A stretch of 64,000 nucleotides of DNA from Blastomyces gilchristii SLH14081 (taxonomy: Eukaryota; Ascomycota; Eurotiomycetes; Onygenales; Ajellomycetaceae), in NCBI RefSeq assembly GCF_000003855.2, contig NW_003101655.1:558001-622000 (forward strand), in the 5' to 3' direction. The translations under genes were made by a program, and so were the position numbers. The notes under the pieces are model-generated. The model saw nothing but the letters and a program-made list of their open reading frames with translations, had not been told where the DNA came from and made no database searches. Shown piece after piece: positions 1-10,706 of this stretch. Each line of letters opens with the position of its first letter. Position 1 is the first letter of the stretch.

Positions 1-1716
1 GGAAATTGAAGCTTCAATTCCATCTCCTGCTATTCGATTTGAAAAGGCCTGTATGAACTATGCTCTGAGAGTCATGAAGATGAGCTCAAATCATATAATC
101 AGAGAAAGAGTCTCTTCTTCATTTCCATCAGTTAACTCAGGAAATAAACTGGATTGGAATAGATTTCTTGATTGGAATGAGAATAATGCTTTAAAGAAAA
201 TGCTCTCTCAACTGTATAGACTATGTTCACTTATTAAGAATCAATTTTCTTCATTAAATGTTGAGAAAATTGATCATGAGAAGATATCTCCCTGGAGAGA
301 AAAGCTGGAATCTCTCATAGACTTACAAATAAGTGAACTATCTAAAGAGAGAGAATATGAACAGCATTTGAAGAAGATCTCTACAATCAATATAAAAGAC
401 TCTATTCTGATTTACTCAGATGGCTCAAAAAATGAGAATTTGAATAGATTAGGTGCAGGCATTGCTTATACTGAAGATAATATCAATTTTATCTCAGATT
501 TCTGGAATTTAGGCTGTGAATCTGAAGTCTTTGATGCTGAACTATTTGCAATAGTGAAAGCTTTCAAACTCATTGAAATAAAATCTCATAAAAGAGGAAA
601 TAGTTTGAAAGAGGCATGGATATTCTCTGATAGTCAAGCTGCTTTAAAAAGACTTAGAAATAGTCAGATTCATAATGATCAAATGAATCTTGAACTGATT
701 TTAAACTCTGTTTTGAAAATTCAAAAGAGAAGAACATCAAAACTGATAATTCATCTGCATTGAGTTCCTGCTCATATGAATATTCATGGCAATGAATTGG
801 CTGATTCAGCTGCAAAAAAGGGTTCAGAATTAAGCAGATCTATTCAAAAAACAGTGTTCTGGTCTTTCATAAAGAGAAAGATAAAAGAATCTTGTTTAAA
901 CAAGTGGAATGAAAGCTGGCAGAAACAAAAGAAGAGTATACATTATTCAAGATTTGAGACAAAACCAAAGTGGAAATCTTGTTCAATTAAATGTAAAAAG
1001 AAAATATTCTCATCTATAATTCAGCTGAAACTAGGACATGGTTATTTCAAATCCTATATACAAAGATTTGATAATAGATTTGATTCAACAGAGTGCTCAT
1101 TCTGCAATGTGAATGAAAATCCTGAGCATATTGTAATGCATTGTGCATTATACAATAGTCTCAGAGTCAGATTAAAGAAGAAGTATGATTTAAATCAATT
1201 AAATATGAGGTTCTTATTCTCAACTGAGACAGGAATTAAATACTTAATAGACTTTCTATCAGAAACTAAAGCAGCCACAAGAAAATGGCTGAATTCAGAA
1301 GTATCTGAATATGAAGAGGTGGAAATTGATTAGATATAGTCTGTTAAAACAGCTATACACTATCTTTTAATAATTTTATTTTGTTATAGTCTCTCTTTAC
1401 TATACTTGTTTCCTTCTGTTCTTTTCTATCTATCTATTTAATGTGTCTATCTTTAAGACTATGTTCTCTTTTCCTTTGTCATGATATTTTCAAATGATTT
1501 CAAAGTATCAGAAGGTGTTGAAATACTGCAATTTGTAAACAGTTTTTGTATTCTGGGCTGGAATTTTCTGATTTTGCATATCTGAAATTGATAAATGTAT
1601 AATAGTTGACTCTATAGATATAGGAAAAACCCTGAGAACTAAAGATTCTCAGGTAGATGTCATAGTCTCTGACTGCATACATCTATAATTGAAGAATAAT
1701 AATAATAATAGTAATA
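1..1716 (+). mobile_element. LINE copy 1, 3' portion (Tad/I-like non-LTR retrotransposon)
   Basis: The window opens inside a LINE. It holds the RNase H end of ORF2, a 3' UTR and an (AAT)n tail ending near 1712. The same sequence occurs at 30140-31857 (plus) and, reversed, at 33757-35500, 15700-17021 and 60645-60772, so this is one family with at least six copies in the window. This copy is the least mutated. Where copy 2 has GAA or TGA, this one usually keeps GGA or TGG. Confidence 0.93.
53..1333 (+). pseudogene. LINE ORF2 C-terminus: RNase H domain, one in-frame TGA
   Basis: One reading frame runs from the window edge to a TAG at 1331-1333, broken only by TGA at 761-763. The RNase H carboxylates are visible: Asp in YSDGSK (near 418), Glu in FDAELFAI (near 540), Asp in FSDSQAA (near 635), and Asp in the H-G-N-E-L-A-D motif (near 800). 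A C-x2-C-x4-H-x4-C knuckle (CSFCNVNENPEHIVMHC) follows near 1100. In LINEs of this type, RNase H lies downstream of the reverse transcriptase and helps second-strand synthesis. The stop replaces a Trp codon position, which fits TGG-to-TGA mutation. Not functional as it stands; the 5' part lies outside the window. Confidence 0.9.
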
Positions 1717-3785
1717 CTAGATATCAGTTATCAGATAATCTTATATATTGAAGATTCTTCACTCAGCAGATTTCTTTCAGTCTTCAGATTATATAATTAT
1801 TAATATATTATATAGAAGCTTCTATATCTGCTAATACTTTTACAGTTATCTCTTAATTCTTACTCAAGTACTCTCTATACATTAATATTTCAGATCTCAA
1901 GATATTAAGATAAGTGTCTACTTCTTCATTCTTATTTGTATCTTATTCAGAAGTCTGCTTTCTTTTAGTATTCACAGAATTCAGAGAATTATCTAATACA
2001 GACATCTCTTTCACTTTGAAGACTTTTTATAGAATATCAGTGAGTGTCTCTGAGCTCACTGATTCTGCTAGTTTTTTGACTCTCTTGCTTCTCTTGACTA
2101 TGCACACTGTGTGTAATCTTTTATATTATCATTTTAATATCTGCAGTTGAAGCAAGCTCAGTGCTTATAATATCAAGATTTTCACTCAGAGGATTTCTTT
2201 TTCAGAGAATTCAGCACTTTAGTGATAGTATTCAAATCTAGATTTATTATATCTGAGTGAATAACTTGTATTGTAGAAGTTTGATTATTTATTCTTCACT
2301 GAGATATACTTAATTACAGTATTTTCTATCACAGCTGACTCACTTATTTCTGTATAATAAGAATATTATATGCTTCTTTTACTATACCTGATTATGAGCT
2401 TAAGCATTTTCATTCTGCTCTTAACTCAGGTGTAAGATCATAAATGAAGATCTGTAAACAGAAAGATGTTAAAAGCTTCTCATTTAATGTATGATAGTAT
2501 AAGCTGAAGTATGTAAAGTATAATATAAGATTACTTACTTATCTACACTCAGTAAAGCATTTATAATACTTGTCTTATATATTCACTTTCTCAAAGTTAT
2601 ATAAGATTTATTTGAAAAACTTGTTTTATATTTATAAGAATGAATATCACTCTGAGTCTGTAAGATTCATCTTTTTACTGATTATTCATAATGACTTTAC
2701 TTTTTCACATAGAAATATGATAGATCTTAAGACTTGTTGAAATTCTGTTAACTGTCTGCTTATGAGTTCACACTCAATCTGATAATATGATTGTATTTGA
2801 CTTAGTCAGCTGATTACAGTATTATTTTTTCAGTCATTATTAAAGCTTGATAACTTCAGCAGATTATCTGACTTAATATATTTTATACTTGAATTCTTAT
2901 CATATGCAGTGATCTCAGATGATGTGTATACTTCTAAAGAGATTATAAATGATTATAATAAGATCTTCAGATTCAGTGTGATTATCTGTCTATATAAATA
3001 TTTAGTCTCTCACTGCAGATCTACAACCTGGTTTTTTCTATTCTTATTAATAATGATGATTATATCAGTGAAGCTCTTCATAGTGCATACTTAATTCACA
3101 GTGAATATCAATTATTACTTAGCTTTCACTTCAGTCTGTCACTGTGTACACAAGGCCTTGATCTTGTTTAGAATTCTTGTATACATACAGAGCTTTGATT
3201 TCAGTTCAGCAGTCTCAGCTGCTTTTCTTACTGCTTTAAGTAAATTCTCTGAGAGGTTCTGCATGTCTTCTAATTCAGATAGCAGAGAAGAGTGTTTGTA
3301 TTAACTAGAGAAGATGTTTATTTCAGTAGTTTTTCATTGATTGTATGATGTCTATCTTTCTATGATTTCTGTTATCATTATACAACTTCAGTGATAGTTA
3401 CTTCTTTCTTTTATTCTTCTGAGTAGAGAGTGAACTTCTTTGAATCTGATTCACTGCTCTTATTCCTCTTTTTCTCATATCTCATTCATTCACATACATG
3501 GCATTTATCTGAGTGTGAAGTTTTTCCTCAATAAGCAGAGCAGTATTAATTGAATGCTCTTTCACTCACTACTTCTTCATACACTATCTTTTGAGATGTT
3601 TTAAAATCACACTGACATGATAACTACAAATCACTTCATAGATGAAATTATCACACTCTGAAGAAGCCTGCACTTCTCACTGGTTTTTTTTAGACATGCT
3701 ACCAGATGTGATTCAAAGGTTGCTTGAGTTAGTATATGATTACAGACATACACCAGCTTCTTATATACATTATACTAAATTAATT
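1717..3785. other. AT-rich, repeat-derived sequence without a recognisable gene
   Basis: About 2 kb of RIP-like sequence: all frames are broken and Trp positions are lost. On the minus strand, 3100-3300 reads as a helical, Lys/Glu-rich stretch that could be a decayed gag, but no motif is firm. No LTR, TIR or tail pair was found. Confidence 0.6.
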
Positions 3786-3870
3786 AGTGGCCGCTATGGC
3801 CCCTTTACATTCATAAGCGTGTTCGGAAGCGGCCGCGTTATTATCCGGCGGTCGTACGTTCTTCCGAACC
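3786..3870. other. GC-rich patch with an inverted repeat in AT-rich DNA
   Basis: Some 80 bp stand out by GC content and intact CpG/GGCC sites, including a GCGGCCGC site at 3829-3836. The arms GTTCGGAAG (3821-3829) and CTTCCGAAC (3861-3869) are perfect inverted repeats around a 31-nt loop. It abuts the broken end of a LINE 5'-UTR fragment. It could be an unmutated terminus of another element; identity unknown. Confidence 0.5.
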
Positions 3871-3936
3871 ACAAAATATCAAAGACAGACAGAGTTTTTG
3901 CAGAGATTGCACTTTAAATGATTTTCATAGAGATTG

Positions 3937-4021
3937 TGTGGAAGGTGTAAAGCTTGTGTGATTGAAAGGTTGCTAGCTTGTGGAAAGTTATATGGTGGAA
4001 GGATTAGTAAGCCAGATCACG
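3937..4021 (-). repeat. Copia 3' LTR (truncated)
   Basis: It matches 7709-7793 almost exactly. The terminal ten or so bases of the LTR (TGTCAGGTCA on the minus strand) are missing at the internal side, where the RT deletion joins it. Confidence 0.88.
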
Positions 4022-6100
4022 ACTCCCTTCTGTTGAAGATTTCCGCAGACAACCCAGCGGGCCTTATAGCGGATAACATCACCCATATTGTTGAACTTTT
4101 TGTCAAATACCCATTGGCCGCGGAGGACACCCATTTGTGGTGTTCTCTCAATCAGTTGTCAGGCCTCTATCTGTTTCAAACAATTGACCTCTTTAATACA
4201 GGCCTTGTAATAATACTTTCATTCCATAGAAGCTTTGGCATGTGTGAGGTTTTTCAGGATCAGAAGTGCAGCGATCTCGGGATCAGTGAGTAGATCTTCA
4301 AGACTGTCCCTCACTGAAGATTCCCTCACTGTTGATTCCCCCACTATAGTGATATCCCTTGTAGATGTTGGAGGGTCATCAGATTCAACTGTGGGTTCTG
4401 AGGAGTTCAGTGTATTCTGCACTAAAAAGGTAGGTATTCTCGCGGAGATATCATAGTCAATCCACCAATTATTAGTGGGTACAAGAAATAATGGATACTC
4501 AGGTTGGATTTCCTCATCAATGAACAGATCATCAATTGATGGATCAGGAATTGCTGCAGTCTCTTGATGGGCTGCAGTGGGTAGGCCTGGTGTCACTGAA
4601 GGAATCGCCGCAGCCGCTTTACAGGCTGCATTGAGTAGAACCTTCGGGTTGTGTGTTGTTAGTATCAATGAATCGGCAAGATGGAGGTCCTCCTTGAAGA
4701 TGACATCTTTTGATATGTATAAATGCCTGTTGAAGGGGTCCACCAATCTATAATTGATAAAACCATTATATCCCACAAAAATCAACTCTTTGGAACGGGA
4801 AGCCATCTTATTGATGAGCTTGGGAACTATCTTCAAGAATGCTTTGCAACCTCATCAGCGAATGCCGCGTGCAGAGGGTAGAGCTTCAAGCCAGGTCTCA
4901 TACAATGTAATTGGCTTTGTATTTTCAGGGCTCTCATACAATATTGTTGAGATTGACATAAGGTTAAGCAGCTCTGTGACTGCAATAACTGTCTCATTCC
5001 ACATCTTTTTCAGAGCTGAAGAGTCTATTAATAGTGATTGAGACTTCTCAATGATCAAACTGATTGATTGTTTAAATACTTCATCTTACTGTGAAGTATG
5101 AGAGGGAGTCAGCTCTCATTTTATATCTTCACTGAGTATGTATGCTGTGGCTGTATTTGAATTCAATTCTTCATGATCTGAGTGAATGATTGCAATGCCA
5201 TGTCTCAGCAGATTCTTGATAAATTGGTTGAAGATCTGTAGATATCTCAACATCTCATCCTTGCATTTCAATAGAAATATCCATCTTATACAGGTGACAT
5301 CATCTGTTATCATCATTGCAAGCTTCTTGCCAGTGTAAGATGATATATCATTCTCAGTTTCAAGAGTCTCATCATCATTGAATATATTCATTCAAATCTT
5401 CAAGGCCTTGCAGATGACACAATGTGATGTGAAATCCTTGTAGAAAGTGTGTTTCTGTTTAGCCTTAACACATGTGGCACAGAATGATAATTTCTTCAGA
5501 CTGATAATGACAATATCAAATCACAGGTCTCTGATCATTTTTAATATACTATTTTCACTGATATGATCAAGTTGATGATGTCACTCATCTATTGAAAGCT
5601 GTTTCAGAATGACTGCAGATAATTGAGATAAAGATGAGATAATAAAGAAATCAGTATCTGAATTCTTAGAGTTGATTAACTGTTCAATCTTCTCACAGCT
5701 GAAAGATCTCAAAGATTCAGCACTTGAATTGTAATCTATTGAGATTGTCTTTGATTTTAAAACAGTCATATATATCACTGCTTCATACATTGAGTTGTTC
5801 ATTACTTCATGAAATGTCAGTGAGCTGTTGAATAGAATGTAAATATTATTATAAGACAGATTAATGTAGAAGATATCACTGTTGATAGATAACAGAAACT
5901 CAAAGTAGTTCTCAGTATTAACTTATATATTACAGTGAATATAGTTCTGATATTTCATAAGTTCAGCAGAGATTAGATTTACAGATAGTTCTGATACATA
6001 GTATACATGATTGAATTCTATCAATCTTTCACTCACTGAGATGAATACAGTGCTGACACTCTGAACCTTTATAATAATCTTATTAGTCACTTGAACTGTT
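4022..6100 (-). pseudogene. Copia pol remnant: integrase and RT start
   Basis: Read on the minus strand. At 5391-5116 the integrase core shows the Trp-Ile-hydrophobic-Leu-Leu-Lys-x-Lys-Asp-Glu pattern and a degraded Ser-Asp motif. At 5058-4855 is the copia 'LLIDSSALKKMW' region. At 4836-4219 is the GYNGFINYRLVDPFNRH region with 'DVIFKED', typical of the copia integrase/RT linker. Past a stop near 4219, the first RT block (WVFDKKFNNMGDVIRYKARW) is readable down to 4030 and then ends abruptly at the LTR. Several stops and frame changes. Confidence 0.8.
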
Positions 6101-6399
6101 GAATCATTGATTGCTATAAGTTCTGAAAATCATGATCTATCACTCACTATGTGACATCCAGCATCACTATCTCATATAGTGAGAGAATTCTTGTGAGGTT
6201 TCATGAAACAGGCTGGCATATTGATAATCTCTGTAAGATTTGTTATCTGATAGATGTCTGATTCATCTGTAATGAATAGTTAAGTTCTATTCTCACTATT
6301 ATTCTTTTTCTTCTTTTTCTTGAATTTCTTTATTCTCACAGTATTGTTTATTCTTCAATTATCTGAAGCACTGTCTGAATTGATTAATCAACAGATGTT

Positions 6400-7690
6400 A
6401 AAGTGAGATCTCTCACATTCAGAATAGATAGGTGAATTTCCTGATCTCTGATAATTTCAGAAGCTCTCTTGAGTACTATCATGACCATGTTCAGTATGGT
6501 CTTCACAGGCTGAATTCAATGTATTATTGTTAGAATTGATAGATGTAGTGATCATTGTATCTGTTATAGTAATGTTAGCTGCAGAATCTGTATTCTGTAG
6601 ATTCTTTTTATCTTTTGAAGAATTAAGCTGTGAATGAATCTTCTTCATGAGAAGATTAACATTCAATATCACAGCTGTGAATTTGAAATCCTGTATCTTC
6701 TCTATCTTCTTCTGAATATAATTTCTTCAATTGTTGAGTAGAACTGAGTAGAAGGTATTAAATATTCATACATCTGAGAGGGAAGCATCTAACATCTTCA
6801 ATTTTGTGATGATGGACTGAAACTTATCAAAGAATGTGTGTAGATTGATGACCTGTGTGTCATCAAGAGACATGAATTCCAGAACTGTCTCACAGCATAA
6901 CTGTGTTTTAAAGACAGAGTATTCCTGTTCAATCGCATTTCATAGAGTATAAGTGATCTGATTTTCATCATATTTGGAGAAACATGGTCTGACACCTGCA
7001 CCCAAGAAGTTTGAGATGAATGTGTAGAGTCACTGATTTCTGGTGTCTCAGAATGATGCTCATTTATCATCTCTTTGTAGAGGGTTCTGAATCTGTCATT
7101 TCTCTATCATATATCAACACTGTGCATCAACCAGTTTCAATTTCATGAAGATGCTCCATGTGATGTAATTGAATGTGTCAGTTAGACTGTTTGATCTCAC
7201 AGTATTCTTGACATCTTTCTTGAATTGAGAGATTGCCTTGCCAACACAGCTATTCAGTTCATAAAGGTTGAATTCCAACCTTTCATCGAGATTAGGATTC
7301 CATGTGGCTGTACGGACTGTTGATGTAGTGGCAGGATGATTGTTGACATCCTGTGGTCAATCCGTAGAGGATCTCTGTTGACGGAGTTTTTCCAGTTGTA
7401 GTTTGAGTTCTAGGACTCTTCACTTCTCCTTGTCCATCTCAAGTAACATCTTGAGATGCTCCATCTGTTGGTCTGATATTGCCTCGCCCGAACGGTAGAC
7501 ACCTGGGTGTCCATTATTCTCATCAAGAGAACCAGCTTCATCAAGCTGTCGAGTAGATCGGGGGGCCGGCCTGACCGTGTCAGGAGCTGTATTCAAACCA
7601 GCTTCGAATTGAGAGGGTGTTTCGAATGAAGCAGTAGTTCAAATAATGAGTATATTGACAAGGAATCCCGAATTGGCAGCGATTTTGCGC
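6400..7690 (-). pseudogene. Copia gag remnant
   Basis: The minus strand directly after the primer-binding site encodes a Gln/Leu/Lys-rich coiled-coil-like stretch (near 7500-7380: EHLKMLLEMDKEK) followed by broken gag-like frames (7070-6798, 6672-6457). Stops replace Trp/Gln positions. The position between PBS and integrase is that of copia gag; the assignment rests mostly on position. Confidence 0.6.
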
Positions 7691-7695
7691 AAAAC

Positions 7696-7708
7696 GGGTC
7701 TCATAACC
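7696..7708 (-). promoter_or_regulatory. Copia primer-binding site, half-tRNA(iMet) type
   Basis: The 13 bases GGGTCTCATAACC next to the 5' LTR match the sense of the anticodon stem-loop of a Met tRNA (CTCATAA), not a tRNA 3' end. Drosophila copia and many fungal copia elements prime from an internally cleaved initiator Met tRNA in this way. Confidence 0.65.
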
Positions 7709-7803
7709 TGTGGAAGGTGTAAAGCTTGTGTGATTGAAAGGTTGCTAGCTTGTGGAAAGTTATATGGTGGAAGGATTAGTAAGCCAGATCACGTGACCTG
7801 ACA
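7709..7803 (-). repeat. Copia 5' LTR (95 bp)
   Basis: On the minus strand it begins TGTCAGG and ends TTCCACA (TG...CA). It is followed on the plus strand by the TSD GATTG (7804-7808). It keeps a CACGTG site and more GC than the element body. Confidence 0.88.
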
Positions 7804-8300
7804 GATTGCACTTCAGATGTGTCTGTTGACTATGTACTTAATACTATTACTGAGGTATCTTTTTGTATCTTTCTGCTGAAGATGAGCTAGATTGAAAAGA
7901 GCAGTATGTATATGAGACTTAGCATTGATGTTTTGAAACATCAAAGATAGACAGAGTTTTCATGAAGATTACTCTTTAGATATCTTCACAATTACAGATC
8001 AGAGATCTTTCAAAATCAAGAAGATTGATGTATATAGCTAGGTCTCTTCATCTTACAATTTGTATGGCAATTTGACCTGGGGTTGTGATGTGATAGAGGG
8101 AAATAGAGAATAATCCCACACAGAAGTTTCGAACCCTGTCTGGTTCACATTCAGCTGAATAACTTCACAATCACACGGGGTATGCAGTCAGCGATAGGGT
8201 CAAAATGCTTGTATGATTGAGAGCTCTTCAATACATCTATCAGCGGGTTTTTATTCGAAAAATTGAGCGAGTTCGTGATGAGGCAGTGATGTGAGCTGCA

Positions 8301-8748
8301 ACTCTTGATTATATATACAGAGAGTGAATTATCAGAGTAAGTGTATATATATTATATAAAAGTAATGCTTTTTAATAATACTCAGTCTCTGATATTATGA
8401 AAATAGAGTTTCTTTATAAGATCTGTTATTATCAGAAGTTGAAAAATCTTATATTTCTCAATATTATCTTCACACACTTTATCTATAAAATTAATGAAGA
8501 AAATCATTGATTTCAGTATTTTACTCTTAATACAATTCAAGTGATAGCAGAGTTTACTCTGACTATGCTTTTTAAGTGTATATTTTCTAATTATTCACAC
8601 TTATACAGATATATACTAATTATTTATTAAATAATATTAAAATAATAACTTATTACAGCTGTGTTACTCTTATTATAAGAAATATATAATTAATAATAAA
8701 TATTATAAAGACTCTGAAAAGTAAGTATTTTAAAAGTACTGCAGATCT
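8301..8748. other. AT-rich sequence, no gene seen
   Basis: About 450 bp, very AT-rich, between the LINE 5'-UTR fragment and the pyrimidine tract of element X. No motif, repeat boundary or coding signal recognised. The left end of X may lie here but no TIR was found. Confidence 0.6.
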
Positions 8749-8754
8749 GTGATT

Positions 8755-8925
8755 ATGATTTTTTTTCTTTTTTCTTTTTTTTTCTTTTTCTTTCTTTTTT
8801 CTTTTTGTTTTTTTTTTCTTTTTCTTTTTTTATTTTTTTTTATTGTGATTTTTTCTTGTTTTTGTTTTATTTTTGATTTTTATTTTTATTTTTATTTTTA
8901 TTTTTTATTTTTTTTAGAATTTAAA
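8755..8925 (+). repeat. Homopyrimidine tract (T/C)
   Basis: About 165 bp of almost pure T with spaced C; the apparent Phe-rich reading frame over it is low-complexity. The complementary purine tract is at 62040-62250 in X copy 2, so it belongs to the element. Confidence 0.9.
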
Positions 8926-9188
8926 TTATGTGAATTATAATCTATATTTAGAAAAATAATGATATTTGATAATACTCTGTTAAATTTTCAATAAATAAGT
9001 ATTATATTATAATATTATATATGTGAGAAATAATTTTATAATCTTATTTAATATCATTCTTAATAATGAAATCAGAATAAAAATGTAATTAAAAATATAA
9101 ATATATTCTTTATCTGAGATTAAATTTTTATTTAAACAGTGAATCTGAGATCTTTAATATTTGAAATAAAGTGATTTAAAATCAATGT

Positions 9189-9292
9189 TGATGAAGATAA
9201 AAGATTGATTAATTATATACTAATCTAGCCACGCAGTATTCTATGAATAGATGTGTGACTTATATAATCTAATATAGAGTATCCAGTCAACA
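9189..9292 (+). repeat. Miniature-element LTR, left copy
   Basis: 104 bp, starts TGATGAAG and ends GTCAACA. Compared with the right copy it differs only by transitions, all but the second base being G-to-A or C-to-T on this copy, as in RIP. Confidence 0.85.
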
Positions 9293-9523
9293 TCTCTCTC
9301 TGATCATAAGCATTTAAGTACCTGCTAGCTGATGTGAATATTGCATACAAATCTTGTCTATATTTCATTAATTCTTCCTCTTCAAAGATCTCTTATATCA
9401 TGTCAATTGATCTCTAACTTCTTACTTCAATATTTCTCATTCTTGCTTCTTTTCTCTCTGAAATTTCATCACAACAACATTCTGCTTATATAGTCTAAAA
9501 CATCTTTTTCATCTCATAAGTTC

Positions 9524-9625
9524 TGACTCTGACTTTAGCACTGACTCTAGCTCTGACTCTAGCTCTGACTCTTCTGACTCTGATATTAACATAGCTTCTG
9601 ACTCTGACTCTTGATTCTGACATGA
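9524..9625 (+). repeat. Degenerate TCTGAC/TCTAGC tandem repeat
   Basis: Roughly 14 hexamer-like units (TCTGAC, TCTAGC) inside the miniature LTR element. One frame would code for a Ser/Asp-rich peptide, interrupted by stops. Confidence 0.7.
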
Positions 9626-9988
9626 CTTTGATGAGCAGTTTTAGTCAATTATCAAAGAATTGATTGAATATTCATATAGAGTAGGTCTTGAGTGTTTGAT
9701 AGAATGAATTGCTTGATTGTAGTTGAGAATGAAGCTGATTTGATTGTGTATAAAGAAGATTGAGATATGTTATACCTTTTGCAAAGAGCTTTTTTCATGC
9801 CTCTTATTAAGGGCTTCTGATGTCTTGCATTTTAAGGGCTTTTTTTTAATCTTTGAACACAAATTCTAGTCATTTACTAGTCATTCTGTCAAGTCCTTAT
9901 CTTGTCCACTGTTGTAGAAGACTCACAGAATCAACCTCTTTTTAAAGCATGTAGTTAATGACGCGGGAGCGGCCAAGAGCTCATAATC

Positions 9989-10092
9989 TAATGAAGGTGA
10001 AAGGTTGGTTGATTGTACACTAATCTAGCCGCGCAGCATTCTATGAATAGGTGTGTGGGTCACGTGACCTCATATAGGGCATCCGGCCAACA
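9989..10092 (+). repeat. Miniature-element LTR, right copy
   Basis: 104 bp, the less mutated copy. It retains GGT, CGCG and a CACGTG site that are GAT, CACG or lost in the left copy. Confidence 0.85.
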
Positions 10093-10192
10093 AATGTAAT
10101 AAATATAAATTATAATTAGAAGTACTACTTTTAAGTAATATAATAACTGTAAAGTTTGATTCTGATCTTGAACATAGTCACATAGTCAGTTT

Positions 10193-10697
10193 TAGACTGA
10201 CTGTGTGACCGTGTCTGAGATCAGAATCAGAATATTTAATGATTTCATTATTAATTTGATTACTCTCATTACACAGTTTTAAGATTAGATAGTAGTTTTA
10301 TACTGTCTCAGTGAAACTTACTATCTACTCTTATCATATTTTTCAAATAAGATCATGATTTTCACTTCTCAATTTAAATTCTTTTTATTGCTTTAAATGA
10401 CTTTAAATCTTACTTGAGTGTTATCAAAAAGTGTTACTTTTTAAAAAATTAAAAATAGTCTAAAAAAACCTTAAAATGTCTAAAAATAGTAACTTTATAC
10501 TAAGAATGAAACTAAATGAGATTAAATGAGATCACTTTCTTATTTTTTCTAAGTCATGATTTTATTTTAAGATCTGATGAATAGTCACTTTGCATGTTTT
10601 TTTAATGATTAGTCCCAGCGGGATTCACATCAAGAAATGTATGAGACCAGATCAAATGAGATCAAATGTGAAATTTATAGTCCTGGCGGCCAGTCTA
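10193..10697 (+). mobile_element. 505-bp TIR element (MITE), copy 1, TSD GTCAGTTT
   Basis: Starts TAGACTGAC and ends GCCAGTCTA (short imperfect TIRs). The perfect 8-bp TSD GTCAGTTT lies at 10185-10192 and 10698-10705. An 8-bp TSD with a TAG-type TIR fits hAT superfamily transposition. It has no coding frame and is close to 90% alike by eye to the copies at 11161 and 13656. Confidence 0.88.
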
Positions 10698-10706
10698 GTC
10701 AGTTTA

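Larger units (their letters stand above)
3937..7803 (-). mobile_element. Ty1/copia retrotransposon, internally deleted, with TSD GATTG
   Basis: A minus-strand copia element with terminal repeats at both ends and a 5-bp TSD, GATTG, at 3932-3936 and 7804-7808. Order on the minus strand: LTR, primer-binding site, gag, integrase, start of reverse transcriptase, then the second LTR. The rest of RT and all of RNase H are gone. The deletion runs from RT into the first bases of the 3' LTR, so the element cannot be autonomous. The gag/integrase part has RIP-like stops. It landed in a LINE 5' UTR, and the unoccupied target can be read in LINE copy 2 near 24665. Confidence 0.9.
3870..8300 (-). mobile_element. 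LINE 5'-UTR fragment, split by the copia insertion
   Basis: The pieces 3870-3936 and 7804-8300 match the 5' UTR of the full-length LINEs (24184-25300 plus, 41419-40300 minus). The shared block includes the CATCAAAGACAGACAG motif and the conserved first 240 bp ending near GAGCGAGTTCGTGATGA. The body of the LINE is missing: homology stops at the GC-rich patch near 3870. The copia element at 3937-7803 interrupts it. Confidence 0.8.
9189..10092 (+). mobile_element. 904-bp miniature LTR element (TRIM-like), TSD AATGT
   Basis: Two direct repeats of exactly 104 bp (9189-9292 and 9989-10092) end in ...CAACA and are flanked by the 5-bp TSD AATGT (9184-9188, 10093-10097). X copy 2 has the uninterrupted site at 61789-61793 (ACATT on its strand), which proves insertion. 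The 696-bp interior has no retroviral domain. It contains a Ser/Asp-type TCTGAC repeat (9524-9625). Plus orientation is assigned arbitrarily. It matches the definition of a terminal-repeat retrotransposon in miniature and would need enzymes from a partner element. Confidence 0.85.
8749..10706 (-). mobile_element. TIR element X (hAT-like end), copy 1, with two insertions
   Basis: Its right end (near 10130-10184, then 10698-10706) is the reverse complement of the start of X copy 2 at 61693. The shared terminus TAGACTGACTATG resembles the TIR of the 506-bp elements. The body 8749-9183 matches 61800-62150 in reverse, including the pyrimidine tract. X is interrupted by a miniature LTR element (9189-10092) and, inside its last 9 bp, by a 506-bp TIR element (10193-10697). 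The left end was not found. No transposase frame is visible, so it is non-autonomous or a relic. Confidence 0.7.

Noticed and set aside
3934..4293. 119-codon plus-strand open frame
   Set aside because: It runs across the copia LTR and antisense to the RT/integrase remnant.
8749..8940. Phe-rich open frame of 63 codons
   Set aside because: It is only the T/C tract of element X read as codons; the copy at 62040 has the same tract in reverse.
9189..10092. CRISPR-like reading of the paired 104-bp repeats
   Set aside because: Only two long direct repeats with a TSD, no spacer series, and a fungal context.
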